Assembly (NCBI RefSeq): GCF_039537265.1
Contig: NZ_BAABAE010000003.1
Span: forward strand, 62,001-126,000
Length of the DNA: 64,000 nucleotides
Direction of reading: 5' to 3'
Source: Terrimesophilobacter bigeumensis
GTDB taxonomy: Bacteria; Actinomycetota; Actinomycetes; Actinomycetales; Microbacteriaceae
The notes beneath the pieces were generated by a model that saw nothing but the letters and a program-made list of their open reading frames with translations, ran no database searches and was not told the origin of the DNA. Shown piece after piece: positions 8,344-16,986 of the stretch (positions within the stretch are counted from its first letter, which is position 1; the number at the start of each line of letters is the position of its first letter). The position numbers and the translations under genes are program-made.

Positions 8344-9025
8344 CCACCGCTCCCGTGCAGGATGCGCCGAGCTCCGGCGCCGTGCCCGACTGCCAGTACC
8401 GGGCGATGAAGCCGTCGAGGCGCTCGTCGTCGACACCGTCCATCCGGATCTGGGCGCCCCACGCCGAGGCGACCACCGGGGAGTCGAGTCCGGGGTACGG
8501 CGACAGGATGCTGTAGGTCCGCGGCATCCGGTCGCGCAGCGTGTCGAGTGCGGCGCCGGTCACCTCGTCGGGGTTGTAGGTCACCCAGACCGCACCGTGC
8601 TCGAGGGCATGCACCGCGCGTTCGTTCTCCTGCGGTTCGTCGTAGATGCCGCAGTTGAGCCAGGCGCTCCAGTGCGGACCGCCGGCCGGCGGGTCCATGC
8701 CGTAGTCGGCCTTGTAGTCGACCCGCTCCGGATCGACGTGAACGGCACCGGGGACGTCCCAGGTCTTGAGTCCGGTGAGCTCGATCGACAGCGGATCCTT
8801 CTTGGGGGTGGCCGTGATGACGACGATGGTGACGACGAGACCGACCGCGACGATGCTGCCGACCACTGCGCCCCAGATGCCGAAGAGCCGGTTGCGCCTC
8901 GAGCGCGCCTGTTCTTTCTTGAACGCCTCGACCTTGGCCTGGCGACGCTGCTCGCGTTCCTGCTTCACGGTGAGCTTGCCGCCGGGCGCGGCGGACTTCT
9001 TCGGCGGGTTCGTGCTCGATGCCAT
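8321..9025 (-). CDS. DUF3105 family membrane protein
   Basis: 234 residues. A Lys/Arg-rich N-terminus is followed by one membrane helix (about 36-60) and an extracellular DUF3105 domain with the family motifs GPHWSAWLNCGIYDEP and ALEHGAVWVTYNP. The biochemical function is unknown. DUF3105 and DUF305 genes are often neighbours in actinobacteria and here overlap, so they probably act in the same envelope process. The ATG at 9025 gives the usual family start; the frame is open further upstream but lacks a better start. Confidence 0.85.
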   Translation of the reverse strand: MASSTNPPKKSAAPGGKLTVKQEREQRRQAKVEAFKKEQARSRRNRLFGIWGAVVGSIVAVGLVVTIVVITATPKKDPLSIELTGLKTWDVPGAVHVDPERVDYKADYGMDPPAGGPHWSAWLNCGIYDEPQENERAVHALEHGAVWVTYNPDEVTGAALDTLRDRMPRTYSILSPYPGLDSPVVASAWGAQIRMDGVDDERLDGFIARYWQSGTAPELGASCTGAVDGPGKIG

Positions 9026-9179
9026 GGGCGTCGTCCTGTCGGTCGGGCGGCGGGGGTTCCTCTTTAACCTAGACGGTCTGCTGGTAAGAAGTCCGGCCGA
9101 CGGGCAAACATTCCCGCCCGCCCCGGTATCGCACACGCCCGGGTAACGCTCACCGTGCCGCTGGTAGGTTTGGCTCACC

Positions 9180-10544
9180 ATGAAGTACGCCAACAGCATC
9201 CTCGATCTGGTCGGCAACACGCCGCTCGTGAAGCTCCAGCACGTCACGGACGGGATCGCGGCGACCGTGCTCGTGAAGGTCGAATACCTGAATCCCGGTG
9301 GCTCCTCGAAGGACCGCATCGCCGCGCGCATCGTCGACGCGGCCGAGCGCGAGGGGCTGCTGAAACCGGGTGGGACGATCGTCGAACCGACGAGCGGCAA
9401 CACCGGAATCGGCCTGGCCCTCGTCGCACAGCAGCGAGGCTATCGCTGCGTCTTCGTGCTGCCCGACAAGGTCGGCGAGGACAAGCGCAGCGTACTCACC
9501 GCCTACGGCGCCGAGATCGTCGTGACGCCCACCGCGGTCGCGCCGGAGAGCCCCGAGTCGTACTACAGCGTCTCCGACCGGCTCGCGCGGGAGATCCCGG
9601 GCGCCTTCAAGCCGAACCAGTACTCGAACCTCAACGGGCCGCTCAGCCACTATGAGACGACCGGTCCGGAGATCTGGCGCGACACCGAGGGCGAGATCAC
9701 CCACTTCGTGGCCGGCGTCGGCACGGGTGGAACCATCAGCGGCACGGGCCGGTACCTCAAAGAGGTATCGGATGGCCGGGTCGTCGTGATCGGAGCGGAT
9801 CCGGAAGGGTCCGTCTACTCCGGCGGCACCGGGCGCCCCTACCTGGTCGAGGGCGTCGGGGAGGATTTCTGGCCCGAGGCCTACGACCCGAGCGTTGTGG
9901 ACGAGATCGTGGCGTCGAGCGACGCGGAGTCGTTCGAGTACACCCGCCGTCTCGCCCGTGAGGAGGGGCTGCTCGTGGGCGGCTCGAGCGGCATGGCCGT
10001 CGCCTCCGCGCTCAAGGCGGCGCGCACGCTTCCTGCCGAAGCGGTCATGGTCATCCTGCTGCCTGACGGCGGTCGCGGCTACCTCGGCAAGGTCTTCAAC
10101 GACCGCTGGATGGCCTCTCATGGGTTCGCCGCCGCCGGGCAGGGGCCTACCGTGGAGGACGTGCTGCTCAGCAGGGACGGCGAGGAGCACCTTCTCGTGC
10201 ATGCGCATGCGAGCGACACGGTGCGGGACGCCATCCGGATCCTGCGGGAGAACGGCCTTTCACGGCTGCCGGTGCTCTCGGCGGAGCCGCCGGTCGTCAT
10301 GGGGGAGGTGCTCGGCGCCGTGGATGCAACGACGCTGCTCGACCTCCTCGCCTCGGGCGAGACGAAGCCGGATGACGCCGTTGAGACCCGCATCGGGCCG
10401 CGACTGGGCCTCATCGGCATCCACGAAACGGTCGACACGGCGCGCGAAGCCCTCACCCAGGCGGATGCTCTTCTCGTCGCCCGGGATGGCAAGCCGGTCA
10501 CGGTTCTCACCCGCAACGACGTCCTCGCCTACCTCTCCTCCTGA
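9180..10544 (+). CDS. cbs: Cystathionine beta-synthase
   Basis: PLP enzyme that condenses serine and homocysteine to cystathionine, the first step of reverse transsulfuration. 454 residues: a cysteine-synthase fold with the PLP Lys44 in GGSSKDRIA and the substrate loop PTSGNTGIG, followed by two CBS domains (about 330-454), which separates it from plain CysK/CysM (about 310 residues). It is followed after 18 bp by a cystathionine gamma-synthase/lyase gene, supporting the pathway call. A TAGGTT hexamer lies 9 nt before the ATG, so the leader is very short. Confidence 0.92.
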   Translation: MKYANSILDLVGNTPLVKLQHVTDGIAATVLVKVEYLNPGGSSKDRIAARIVDAAEREGLLKPGGTIVEPTSGNTGIGLALVAQQRGYRCVFVLPDKVGEDKRSVLTAYGAEIVVTPTAVAPESPESYYSVSDRLAREIPGAFKPNQYSNLNGPLSHYETTGPEIWRDTEGEITHFVAGVGTGGTISGTGRYLKEVSDGRVVVIGADPEGSVYSGGTGRPYLVEGVGEDFWPEAYDPSVVDEIVASSDAESFEYTRRLAREEGLLVGGSSGMAVASALKAARTLPAEAVMVILLPDGGRGYLGKVFNDRWMASHGFAAAGQGPTVEDVLLSRDGEEHLLVHAHASDTVRDAIRILRENGLSRLPVLSAEPPVVMGEVLGAVDATTLLDLLASGETKPDDAVETRIGPRLGLIGIHETVDTAREALTQADALLVARDGKPVTVLTRNDVLAYLSS

Positions 10545-10562
10545 ACCACTGAAAGCGACACC

Positions 10563-11702
10563 ATGAGCCACGACTTCAGCACGCGCGCCGTCCACGACGG
10601 TCAGGGCTTCGACCCGACCACGGGCGCCGTCATCCCGCCCGTCTACCTCACGACGACGTTCGTGCAGAAGAGCATCGGCGACCTGCGAAATGGTTACGAG
10701 TACACGCGCGGGACCAACCCGACGCGCGACTCGCTGCAGGCTCAGCTCGCGAGCCTCGAAGGAGGAAAGCACGGCCTGAGCTTCGCCTCGGGCCTCGCCG
10801 CGGAGGACGCCCTCCTGCGCACGGTGCTGAAGCCCGGCGACCACGTGCTCATGGGCAACGACGTCTACGGTGGCACGCACCGGCTCGTGAACCGCATCTT
10901 CGTCCCCTGGGGCGTGTCGCTGAGCGTCGTGAACATGAGCGACCCGGATGCCGTGCGCGCGGCGATCACGCCGACCACGAAGGTGCTGTGGGTCGAGACG
11001 CCCAGCAACCCGCTCATGACGATCTCCGACATCGCGGTGCTCGCCGAGCTCGGCCACGCGGCCGGCGCCCTCGTCGTCGTCGACAACACCTTCGCCTCGC
11101 CCTACCTGCAGAACCCGCTCGCGCTCGGCGCCGACGTCGTCGTGCACTCGACGACCAAGTACCTGGGCGGCCACTCCGATGTGCTCGGCGGCGCCGTCGT
11201 GCTGAACGACGACGAGCTCGCCTCGCGCGTCGGCTTCGTCCAGTTCGCGGCCGGCGCCGTCTCCGGCCCGATGGATGCCTGGCTCACGACCCGCGGAGCC
11301 AAGACCCTCGCGCTGCGGATGGAGCGTCATTGCGCGAGCGCGCAGGCCATCGCCGAGAAGCTCGTCGGGCATCCGGCCCTCGAGCACGTCTACTACCCCG
11401 GCCTGCCCGACCATCCCGGACATGAGCTCGCCGCACGGCAGATGCGCGGGTTCGGCGGGATGCTGTCGATCACCTTCCGCGGCGGTGCTGCGGCGGCGAA
11501 GAAGTTCGCGGAGTCGACGAAACTGTTCCAGCTTGCCGAGTCGCTGGGCGGCGTCGAATCCCTCGTGAACTACCCGGCCGAGATGACGCACGCCTCGGTG
11601 CGCGGAACAGAGCTCGAGGTGCCCGACAACCTCATCCGGCTCTCGGTGGGCGTCGAGGACGCCGCCGACCTCATCGAGGATGTGCTGGCCGCGCTGAAAT
11701 AG
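10563..11702 (+). CDS. Cystathionine gamma-lyase / gamma-synthase (Cys/Met metabolism PLP enzyme)
   Basis: 379 residues, fold type I PLP enzyme of the Cys/Met metabolism family. Lys199 in VHSTTKYLGGHSDV binds PLP; the substrate-binding Tyr/Arg region is YEYTRGTNPTR. Lyase and synthase members cannot be separated reliably by eye; the position directly after cbs favours cystathionine gamma-lyase (cystathionine to cysteine), although actinobacterial annotation often uses metB. An RBS-like GAAAGCG precedes the ATG. Confidence 0.88.
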   Translation: MSHDFSTRAVHDGQGFDPTTGAVIPPVYLTTTFVQKSIGDLRNGYEYTRGTNPTRDSLQAQLASLEGGKHGLSFASGLAAEDALLRTVLKPGDHVLMGNDVYGGTHRLVNRIFVPWGVSLSVVNMSDPDAVRAAITPTTKVLWVETPSNPLMTISDIAVLAELGHAAGALVVVDNTFASPYLQNPLALGADVVVHSTTKYLGGHSDVLGGAVVLNDDELASRVGFVQFAAGAVSGPMDAWLTTRGAKTLALRMERHCASAQAIAEKLVGHPALEHVYYPGLPDHPGHELAARQMRGFGGMLSITFRGGAAAAKKFAESTKLFQLAESLGGVESLVNYPAEMTHASVRGTELEVPDNLIRLSVGVEDAADLIEDVLAALK

Positions 11703-11734
11703 CCGTTCCCTCCTGCGCTGGTCGTGGCTCGGCG

Positions 11735-12619
11735 TCAGGGCGTTACGGTTGCGGTGGCCTCCAGTTGGGAGGCGGGCGGGGTGCGCTGGGTGGCGAACGC
11801 GGTGGCGGCGGCGGCGCACACGAGCACGACCGCGAGTTGTTGCAGGAGCGACAGTCCCTGCCCGAGGATGAGCCAGCCGAACAGTGCGGCGATGACCGGA
11901 GAGCAGCTCGTGATGATGGAGTAGAGGCGAGGCGTGATCCTGCGCAGGATGACGCTGTCGAGGCTGTACGGGATGGCCGAGCACAGGATCCCCGTCGCCA
12001 CGAGCAGGCCGAGCACCCGCCAGTCGATCGCCGAGTAGTCGACGACCACGAGCGCGGCCGGCCCGATGATGGCGAGCGCGACGACGCTCGCGATGCCGAG
12101 CCCCTCGAGTCCCTTGAACCGTGCCGCCACGGTTCTCGTGACGAGAATGTAGAGCGCCCAGCTCACGCCCGCCGCGAGTGCGAGCAGGATGCCCACGACA
12201 TCCAGCTGCCCCTCGCCGCCGGCCAGGATGAACACGCCCGCGCCCGCGGCGAGCGCGCAGGCGACGTCGAGGATGCGCCGGGAGGTCGCGAGGGCGATCG
12301 AGAGCGGACCGAGGAACTCGATCGTCGCAGCGATACCGAGGCCCACGCGCCCGACCGCCTCGTAGAAGGTCAGGTTCATGACGGCGAGGATGACGCCGAG
12401 CGCGATGGCGGGCCAGAGGGCGCGCCAGGAGCGGCCGCGTATCCGGGGCCGGGAGAGCGGAACGACGACGAGTGCCGTCACGAGCTGACGCACCGCGACG
12501 ACGACGACACTGCCGACGATGGGGATGAGAAGGCCCGCGATCGATGAGCCGAAGTTGATGCTCACCTCGGTGGCGAGCTGCGTCGTCGCGCCGACGGTTC
12601 GATCGCGTTGGGTGGTCAC
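11735..12619 (-). CDS. EamA/RhtA family transporter
   Basis: 294 residues with about ten membrane helices in two EamA repeats, including GAGVFILAGGEGQLDVVGIL and the second-repeat WALYILVTRTVA. Members export amino acids or other metabolites; the RhtA (threonine/homoserine) branch is the closest in appearance, but the substrate is not determinable. The GTG start at 12619 overlaps the stop of a 53-codon upstream frame as GTGA. The gene converges on metB-like. Confidence 0.85.
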   Translation of the reverse strand: MTTQRDRTVGATTQLATEVSINFGSSIAGLLIPIVGSVVVVAVRQLVTALVVVPLSRPRIRGRSWRALWPAIALGVILAVMNLTFYEAVGRVGLGIAATIEFLGPLSIALATSRRILDVACALAAGAGVFILAGGEGQLDVVGILLALAAGVSWALYILVTRTVAARFKGLEGLGIASVVALAIIGPAALVVVDYSAIDWRVLGLLVATGILCSAIPYSLDSVILRRITPRLYSIITSCSPVIAALFGWLILGQGLSLLQQLAVVLVCAAAATAFATQRTPPASQLEATATVTP

Positions 12620-12777
12620 AACTTATGACAGTAGACGGTGGTGAGATGGCGCAGCGCCAGGCGCGATGCCACGGCCGGCGATGCCGGCCGGATGCCGACG
12701 AGTGTGCCGACGAGGTCGGTGGCGGATGCGAGAATGACACCGAGCGCGACGCCGGCTGCATGGCACGACGTCGACAT
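12616..12777 (-). CDS. Possible small protein (53 residues) coupled to the EamA gene
   Basis: An ATG-started frame ends with TGA overlapping the GTG of the EamA transporter gene (GTGA). Its third codon positions are mostly G/C, as in real genes here, and the N-terminal half is hydrophobic (AAGVALGVILASATDLVGTL), suggesting one membrane segment. I recognise no family. It could equally be a decayed piece of a larger gene or chance. Confidence 0.3.
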   Translation of the reverse strand: MSTSCHAAGVALGVILASATDLVGTLVGIRPASPAVASRLALRHLTTVYCHKL

Positions 12778-12847
12778 GGCGTGAGGTAGACACAGAGTGG
12801 CAGTTTCTCGATGGACGACACCTGACTGCCAGAGAGACTATGGAGTG

Positions 12848-14212
12848 GTGAGCAACCGTACCGTCGCGACGATCGCCGATCCCGGGCCTGCCGGCACCGG
12901 GCACGCCGGCACCGTCGGCCTGCTGCAGGGCTCATCGCTGTACATCGCCTCCGTGCTCGGCACCGGCATCCTCGTACTGCCGGCGCTCGCGGCGACCGCG
13001 GCCGGCCCCGCCTCGATCCTCGCCGTCGTCGCGGTGCTCGTGCTGTCCATCCCGCTCGCCGGCACGTTCGCCGCGCTCGCGGCACGGCATCCGGATGCCG
13101 GTGGTGTCGCCACCTTCGTGCGGCTCGCGCTCGGGCCGACGGCCGCCCGGATGGCCGGCTACTGGTTCTACTTCGGCGTGTGCGTCGGCGCGCCCGTCGT
13201 CGCGGTGCTCGGCGCCTCCTACATCGGTGCGATCTTCGGAGCGCCGCAGTGGGTCATCGTGCTGCTCTCGGTACTCATCTTCGTCCCACCGTTCGTGTCG
13301 AACATGTACGGGCTGCGGGTGTCGGGCGCGGTACAGCTCGTGCTCACCGGCGCACTCGTCGCCATCGTGATCGGGGTCGTGGCGGTCACCCTGCCTGCCG
13401 CGCATCCGCAGAACTTCGAACCGTTCCTGCCGAACGGCTGGCTCGGGGTCGGTACTGCCATCAGCCTGTTCGTCTGGGCGTTCGCCGGTTGGGAGGCCGT
13501 CACCCACATCGCCGGTGAGTTCCGCAACCCGCGGCGCACCATCCCGCTCGCCACCGCGATCGCCATCGCCGCCGTCGGCATCGCCTACCTCGCGCTCCAG
13601 TTCATCACGATCGCCGTGCTCGGATCGAACGCGGGAGACAGCCCGGTTCCCCTCCTCGACCTCGTCGCCACGACCGCGCCGGGCGTCGGCCCCGCAGCCG
13701 TCGCCGTCATCGCGGGCATCGTCTCGCTCGGCGTGCTCAACACCTACCTCGGCGCCTTCGCGAAGCTCGGCGCCTCGCTCGGGCGCGACGGCGACCTCCC
13801 GCGGTGGATGGCGGCCGGTGCGGAATCCGGCGGCATCCCCAGGCGCAGCCTGCTCGTCGTGGGTCTGCTCATCGGCGTGTACTTCGTGGCGCTGAGCCTC
13901 GCCGGGCTCGATCTCGCGGCCTTCATCCTCATCCACACGAGCTGCATGGTGGCGATCTACGCACTCGGAATGTGGGCGGCCGTCCGGCTGCTCGAACGCT
14001 GGTCGGTCGGCTGGTGGATGGCCGTGGTCTCCTGTGTCTTCGTGGTCGGGCTGCTCATCCTCGCCGGAGTGCATCTGCTCGTCCCTGCTGGGCTCGCTCT
14101 CACGGCAGTCATCGTCACGGTCGTCAAGCGGGTGCGCGCGAGGCAGCCTCGCCCCGTTCCCCGCGAGTCGGGGCATCCTGCGGGTGCGACGGATCCGGAA
14201 GCCGCACATTGA
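12848..14212 (+). CDS. APC superfamily amino acid permease
   Basis: 454 residues, about twelve membrane segments. The first helix contains the unwound ligand-binding motif GTGILVLPALAA typical of APC transporters, and FVWAFAGWEAVTHIAGEFRNPRR is a family hallmark around helices 6-7. It probably moves an amino acid or amine across the cytoplasmic membrane; YjeH-like exporters are the closest impression. The GTG at 12848 is preferred; another GTG lies at 12845 and the ribosome site is weak. An inverted GGCAGT/ACTGCC pair (about 12799-12830) upstream could be an operator. Confidence 0.85.
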   Translation: MSNRTVATIADPGPAGTGHAGTVGLLQGSSLYIASVLGTGILVLPALAATAAGPASILAVVAVLVLSIPLAGTFAALAARHPDAGGVATFVRLALGPTAARMAGYWFYFGVCVGAPVVAVLGASYIGAIFGAPQWVIVLLSVLIFVPPFVSNMYGLRVSGAVQLVLTGALVAIVIGVVAVTLPAAHPQNFEPFLPNGWLGVGTAISLFVWAFAGWEAVTHIAGEFRNPRRTIPLATAIAIAAVGIAYLALQFITIAVLGSNAGDSPVPLLDLVATTAPGVGPAAVAVIAGIVSLGVLNTYLGAFAKLGASLGRDGDLPRWMAAGAESGGIPRRSLLVVGLLIGVYFVALSLAGLDLAAFILIHTSCMVAIYALGMWAAVRLLERWSVGWWMAVVSCVFVVGLLILAGVHLLVPAGLALTAVIVTVVKRVRARQPRPVPRESGHPAGATDPEAAH

Positions 14213-14240
14213 CCCGAGTCATGACGGGGTGGACGACTCG

Positions 14241-15698
14241 TCAGGCGCGGTGCGATGAATACTGCTCGCGGATGATCGGCCGGTGGTCGGATGCCGGCCG
14301 CGAGGCGATGCCGATCTGCCAGGCCGGGCGCTCGCCGGTGAGCGCCCAGGCGGCCTGCACGGCGGCGCCCGCCGCGACGTATTCGCCGGGTTCCGGCACC
14401 ACGACGGGCAGGTCGAACACCTGGGCTGCGATCGTCGCGACGGCGGCGTTCTGTGCCGCGCCACCGATGAGCAGGATGCGACGCGCTTCGACCCCGCAGC
14501 GCGTCAGGGCGTCGAGGCCGTCGGCGAGCCCGCACAGCATTCCCTCGATCGCCGCCCGCGCGAGGTTCGCGCGCGTCGTCGAGGCGAGCGTCATGCCGGT
14601 GAGGCTGGCCGTCGCATCCGGCAGGTTAGGGGTGCGCTCGCCCTCGAAGTAGGGGGTGAGGACGAGGCCGCCTGCGCCTGGCTCCGCGGTGAGGGCGAGG
14701 CGACCGAGCTCATCGTGGTCCGTGCCGAGGACTGCGGCGATCGAGACGAGCGTGCGTGCGGCGTTCAGGGTCGCGACGAGCGGGAGGAAGCCGCCGGCGG
14801 CATCCGCGAATCCGGCGACGGTGCCCGCCGTATCGCGTACCGGCCGGTCGGTGACGGCGAAGACCGTGCCGCTCGTGCCGATCGAGACCACGACATCACC
14901 GGTCGCCGCGCCCAGCCCGAGGGCCGCCGCCGCGTTGTCGCCGGCGCCTGCTCCCACCACCAGCCCACCACCCGCGCCTGTTGTTGTCCCAAATGAAGGC
15001 ATTTCGGCATCGACGGTCTGCGCTGCCCAGGGATCCAGTACCCGGGGAAGCTGGATGCCTTCATTTGGGACAGGGACGTCCGGAAGGCGGAGTGCGCGGG
15101 CGAGCAGGTTGCGGTCGTAGGAGCCGGTCGTGGGGTCGAAGTAGCTGGTGCCGCTCGCATCGGATCGGTCGGTCGTCAGTTCGGAGAGCACCGGCCCGAG
15201 CGGGCTCTCACCGACGGGGCCGTAGCCGCGCAGGCGCCAGGTGAGCCAGTCGTGGGGGAGTGCGATGGCGACCACGCGCGCGGCGTTCTCGGGTTCGGCG
15301 TCGGCCAGCCAGCGCAGCTTGGTGAGGGTGAAGGATGCGACGGGCACTGTTCCGGTGCGGCGTGCGAATTCGGCGGCGCCCACCTCGTCGACGAGGTCAG
15401 CGGCGGCCTGCGCTGAACGAGTGTCGTTCCAGAGCAGCGCGGGACGGATGACGCGCCCATCGGCATCCAGCGCCACCATGCCGTGCTGCTGGCCGGCGAT
15501 CGAGATCGCGGCCACGTCGCCGAGACCGCCCGCATCCGCGATCGCCGCTCGCAGCGCCTGCCACCACGCCTCAGGGTCGACCTCGGTGCCGTCCGGATGC
15601 GGTGCCCGCCCGCTGCGCACGATCGCTCCGGATTCGAGGTCGCGGATGATGACCTTGCAGCTCTGAGTGGAGGAGTCCACCCCGGCGACACTAGTCAT
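14241..15698 (-). CDS. xylB: Xylulokinase
   Basis: 485 residues, FGGY kinase that phosphorylates D-xylulose with ATP. N-terminal phosphate-binding motif AGVDSSTQSCKVIIRD; the C-terminal ATPase part contains VVSIGTSGTVFAV and the GDNAAAALG motif. It follows xylA on the same strand. Two in-frame hexapeptides (VPNEGI and MPSFGT) in the middle of the protein are encoded by the two arms of an 18-bp inverted repeat and look like an insertion between otherwise family-like segments. The ATG lies in the last unit of a 16-bp tandem repeat that fills the xylA-xylB junction. Confidence 0.92.
   Translation of the reverse strand: MTSVAGVDSSTQSCKVIIRDLESGAIVRSGRAPHPDGTEVDPEAWWQALRAAIADAGGLGDVAAISIAGQQHGMVALDADGRVIRPALLWNDTRSAQAAADLVDEVGAAEFARRTGTVPVASFTLTKLRWLADAEPENAARVVAIALPHDWLTWRLRGYGPVGESPLGPVLSELTTDRSDASGTSYFDPTTGSYDRNLLARALRLPDVPVPNEGIQLPRVLDPWAAQTVDAEMPSFGTTTGAGGGLVVGAGAGDNAAAALGLGAATGDVVVSIGTSGTVFAVTDRPVRDTAGTVAGFADAAGGFLPLVATLNAARTLVSIAAVLGTDHDELGRLALTAEPGAGGLVLTPYFEGERTPNLPDATASLTGMTLASTTRANLARAAIEGMLCGLADGLDALTRCGVEARRILLIGGAAQNAAVATIAAQVFDLPVVVPEPGEYVAAGAAVQAAWALTGERPAWQIGIASRPASDHRPIIREQYSSHRA
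14985..15072. repeat. Inverted repeat inside xylB
   Basis: Arms 14985-15002 (TGTCCCAAATGAAGGCAT) and 15055-15072 are perfect 18-bp reverse complements flanking 52 bp. The 16-bp core GTCCCAAATGAAGGCA recurs as both arms of the hairpin at 26009-26098, which has an unrelated loop. Each arm equals six codons and keeps the xylB frame. Confidence 0.85.
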
Positions 15699-15773
15699 CG
15701 CGCACCGCCGTCATCGCGCACCGCCGTCATCGCGCACCGCTGTCATCGAGCACCGCTGTCACCGAGCACCGAG
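15694..15773. repeat. 16-bp tandem repeat, five copies, at the xylA/xylB junction
   Basis: Units start at 15694, 15710, 15726, 15742 and 15758. The first two are identical (GTCATCGCGCACCGCC) and the others differ by one to a few bases. On the coding (minus) strand each unit reads GGYGGTGCKCGATGAC or close to it, so each carries an ATG; the ATG in the unit at 15694 is the xylB start. The xylA stop codon lies in the unit at 15758. Confidence 0.9.
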
Positions 15774-16946
15774 GAGATGCTCGGTCGCGAGCTGCTGCAG
15801 GGCGACGAAGTTGAAGCCACGGCCGCCGAAGTAGACCGAGGTGTCGAAGTCTTCGAACGCGGTGCGGTCGGCGAGCAGGTCGTCGTAGGTCTCGCCCGTC
15901 GCGAGGGTCGGCACGGAGAGCTCCGGCACGCGCGCGGCCTCGAGCGCGGCCTGTACCTCCGGGTCGGCGCGGAACGCCGCGGCCCGCTCCTTGAGCAACA
16001 GGTAGTTGCGCATGTTGGCGGCGGCAGAGGCCCAGACGCCCTCGACATCCTCGGTGCGCGAGGGCTTGTAGTCGAAGTGCCGCGGCCCGTCGTAGGCCGG
16101 TCCGCCGCCCGGTGCACCGTTCTCCAGCAGGTCGACGAGCGCGAAGGCGTTGTACAGGTCGCCGTGCGCGAACACGAGGTCCTGGTCGTATTTGATGCCG
16201 CGCTGCCCGTTGAGGTCGATGTGGAACAGCTTGCCGTGGTACAGCGCCTGCGCGATCCCGGCCGCGAAGTTGAGCCCGGCCATCTGCTCGTGCCCGACCT
16301 CGGGGTTGACGCCGACGAGCTCCGGCCGCTCGAGCGACGCGATGAACGCGAGCGCGTGCCCGACGGTGGGCAGCAGGATGTCGCCCCGCGGCTCGTTCGG
16401 CTTGGGCTCGATCGCGAACCGGATGTCGTAGCCCTTGTTCGTGACGTAGTCGCCGAGCAGGTTGACGGCTTCCCGGTAGCGCTCGAGGGCGGCACGGATG
16501 TCCTTGGCCGCGTCGTACTCCGCGCCCTCGCGTCCGCCCCACATGACGAAGGTCTTCGCTCCGAGCTCGGCGGCGAGGTCGAGGTTGCGCAGGACTTTGC
16601 GCAGCGCGTACCGGCGCACCGCACGGTCGTTGGAGGTGAACCCGCCGTCCTTGAAGACCGGCTGGCTGAAGAGATTCGTCGTGATCATCGGCACCGCGAG
16701 TCCGGTGTCGGCGAGCGCCTGCTTCAGGCGGTCGATCTGCTGCTGGCGGGCGGCATCCGTCGAGCCGAACGCGAACAGGTCGTCGTCGTGGAAGGTGAGA
16801 CCCGAGGCGCCGAGCTCGGCGAGATGGGTGACGGCGTCGACCACGTCGAGCGGCGGTCTGGTCGGCCCGCCGAAGGGGTCGGTGCCGTTGTAGCCGATGG
16901 TCCACAGCCCGAAGGTGAATTTGTCGTCGCGTGTCGGTGTCGCCAT
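15759..16946 (-). CDS. xylA: Xylose isomerase
   Basis: 395 residues, the length of the Streptomyces-type (class I) enzyme, which converts D-xylose to D-xylulose using two divalent metals. Visible hallmarks: FHDDDLFAFG (catalytic His), MWGGREGAEYD, the metal ligands in IEPKPNEPRGD, VNPEVGHEQMAG and FHIDLNGQRG. The ATG at 16946 follows GGAG on the minus strand. The frame remains open for kilobases upstream, but that is a GC-content artefact. The start is only 30 bp from the divergent ROK regulator start. Confidence 0.95.
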   Translation of the reverse strand: MATPTRDDKFTFGLWTIGYNGTDPFGGPTRPPLDVVDAVTHLAELGASGLTFHDDDLFAFGSTDAARQQQIDRLKQALADTGLAVPMITTNLFSQPVFKDGGFTSNDRAVRRYALRKVLRNLDLAAELGAKTFVMWGGREGAEYDAAKDIRAALERYREAVNLLGDYVTNKGYDIRFAIEPKPNEPRGDILLPTVGHALAFIASLERPELVGVNPEVGHEQMAGLNFAAGIAQALYHGKLFHIDLNGQRGIKYDQDLVFAHGDLYNAFALVDLLENGAPGGGPAYDGPRHFDYKPSRTEDVEGVWASAAANMRNYLLLKERAAAFRADPEVQAALEAARVPELSVPTLATGETYDDLLADRTAFEDFDTSVYFGGRGFNFVALQQLATEHLLGAR

Positions 16947-16963
16947 TGCCTGCTCCAAGGTAC

Positions 16964-16986
16964 ATTTGTTGTTGCCATGAACATAT
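16964..16986. promoter_or_regulatory. Candidate XylR operator over the divergent xylA/xylR starts
   Basis: ATTTGTT (16964-16970) and AACATAT (16980-16986) form an imperfect palindrome (6 of 7 pairs) with a 9-nt centre. ROK repressors commonly bind such AT-rich TTTGTT-type palindromes. The site covers the xylR start codon and lies just upstream of xylA; assignment is inference. Confidence 0.4.

Noticed and set aside
14985..15072. Intrinsic terminator inside xylB
   Set aside because: The arms flank 52 bp, lack a T-tract, and lie in the middle of an intact kinase gene.
15694..15773. CRISPR array
   Set aside because: 16-bp units are directly adjacent without spacers and overlap gene ends; no cas genes anywhere in the window.
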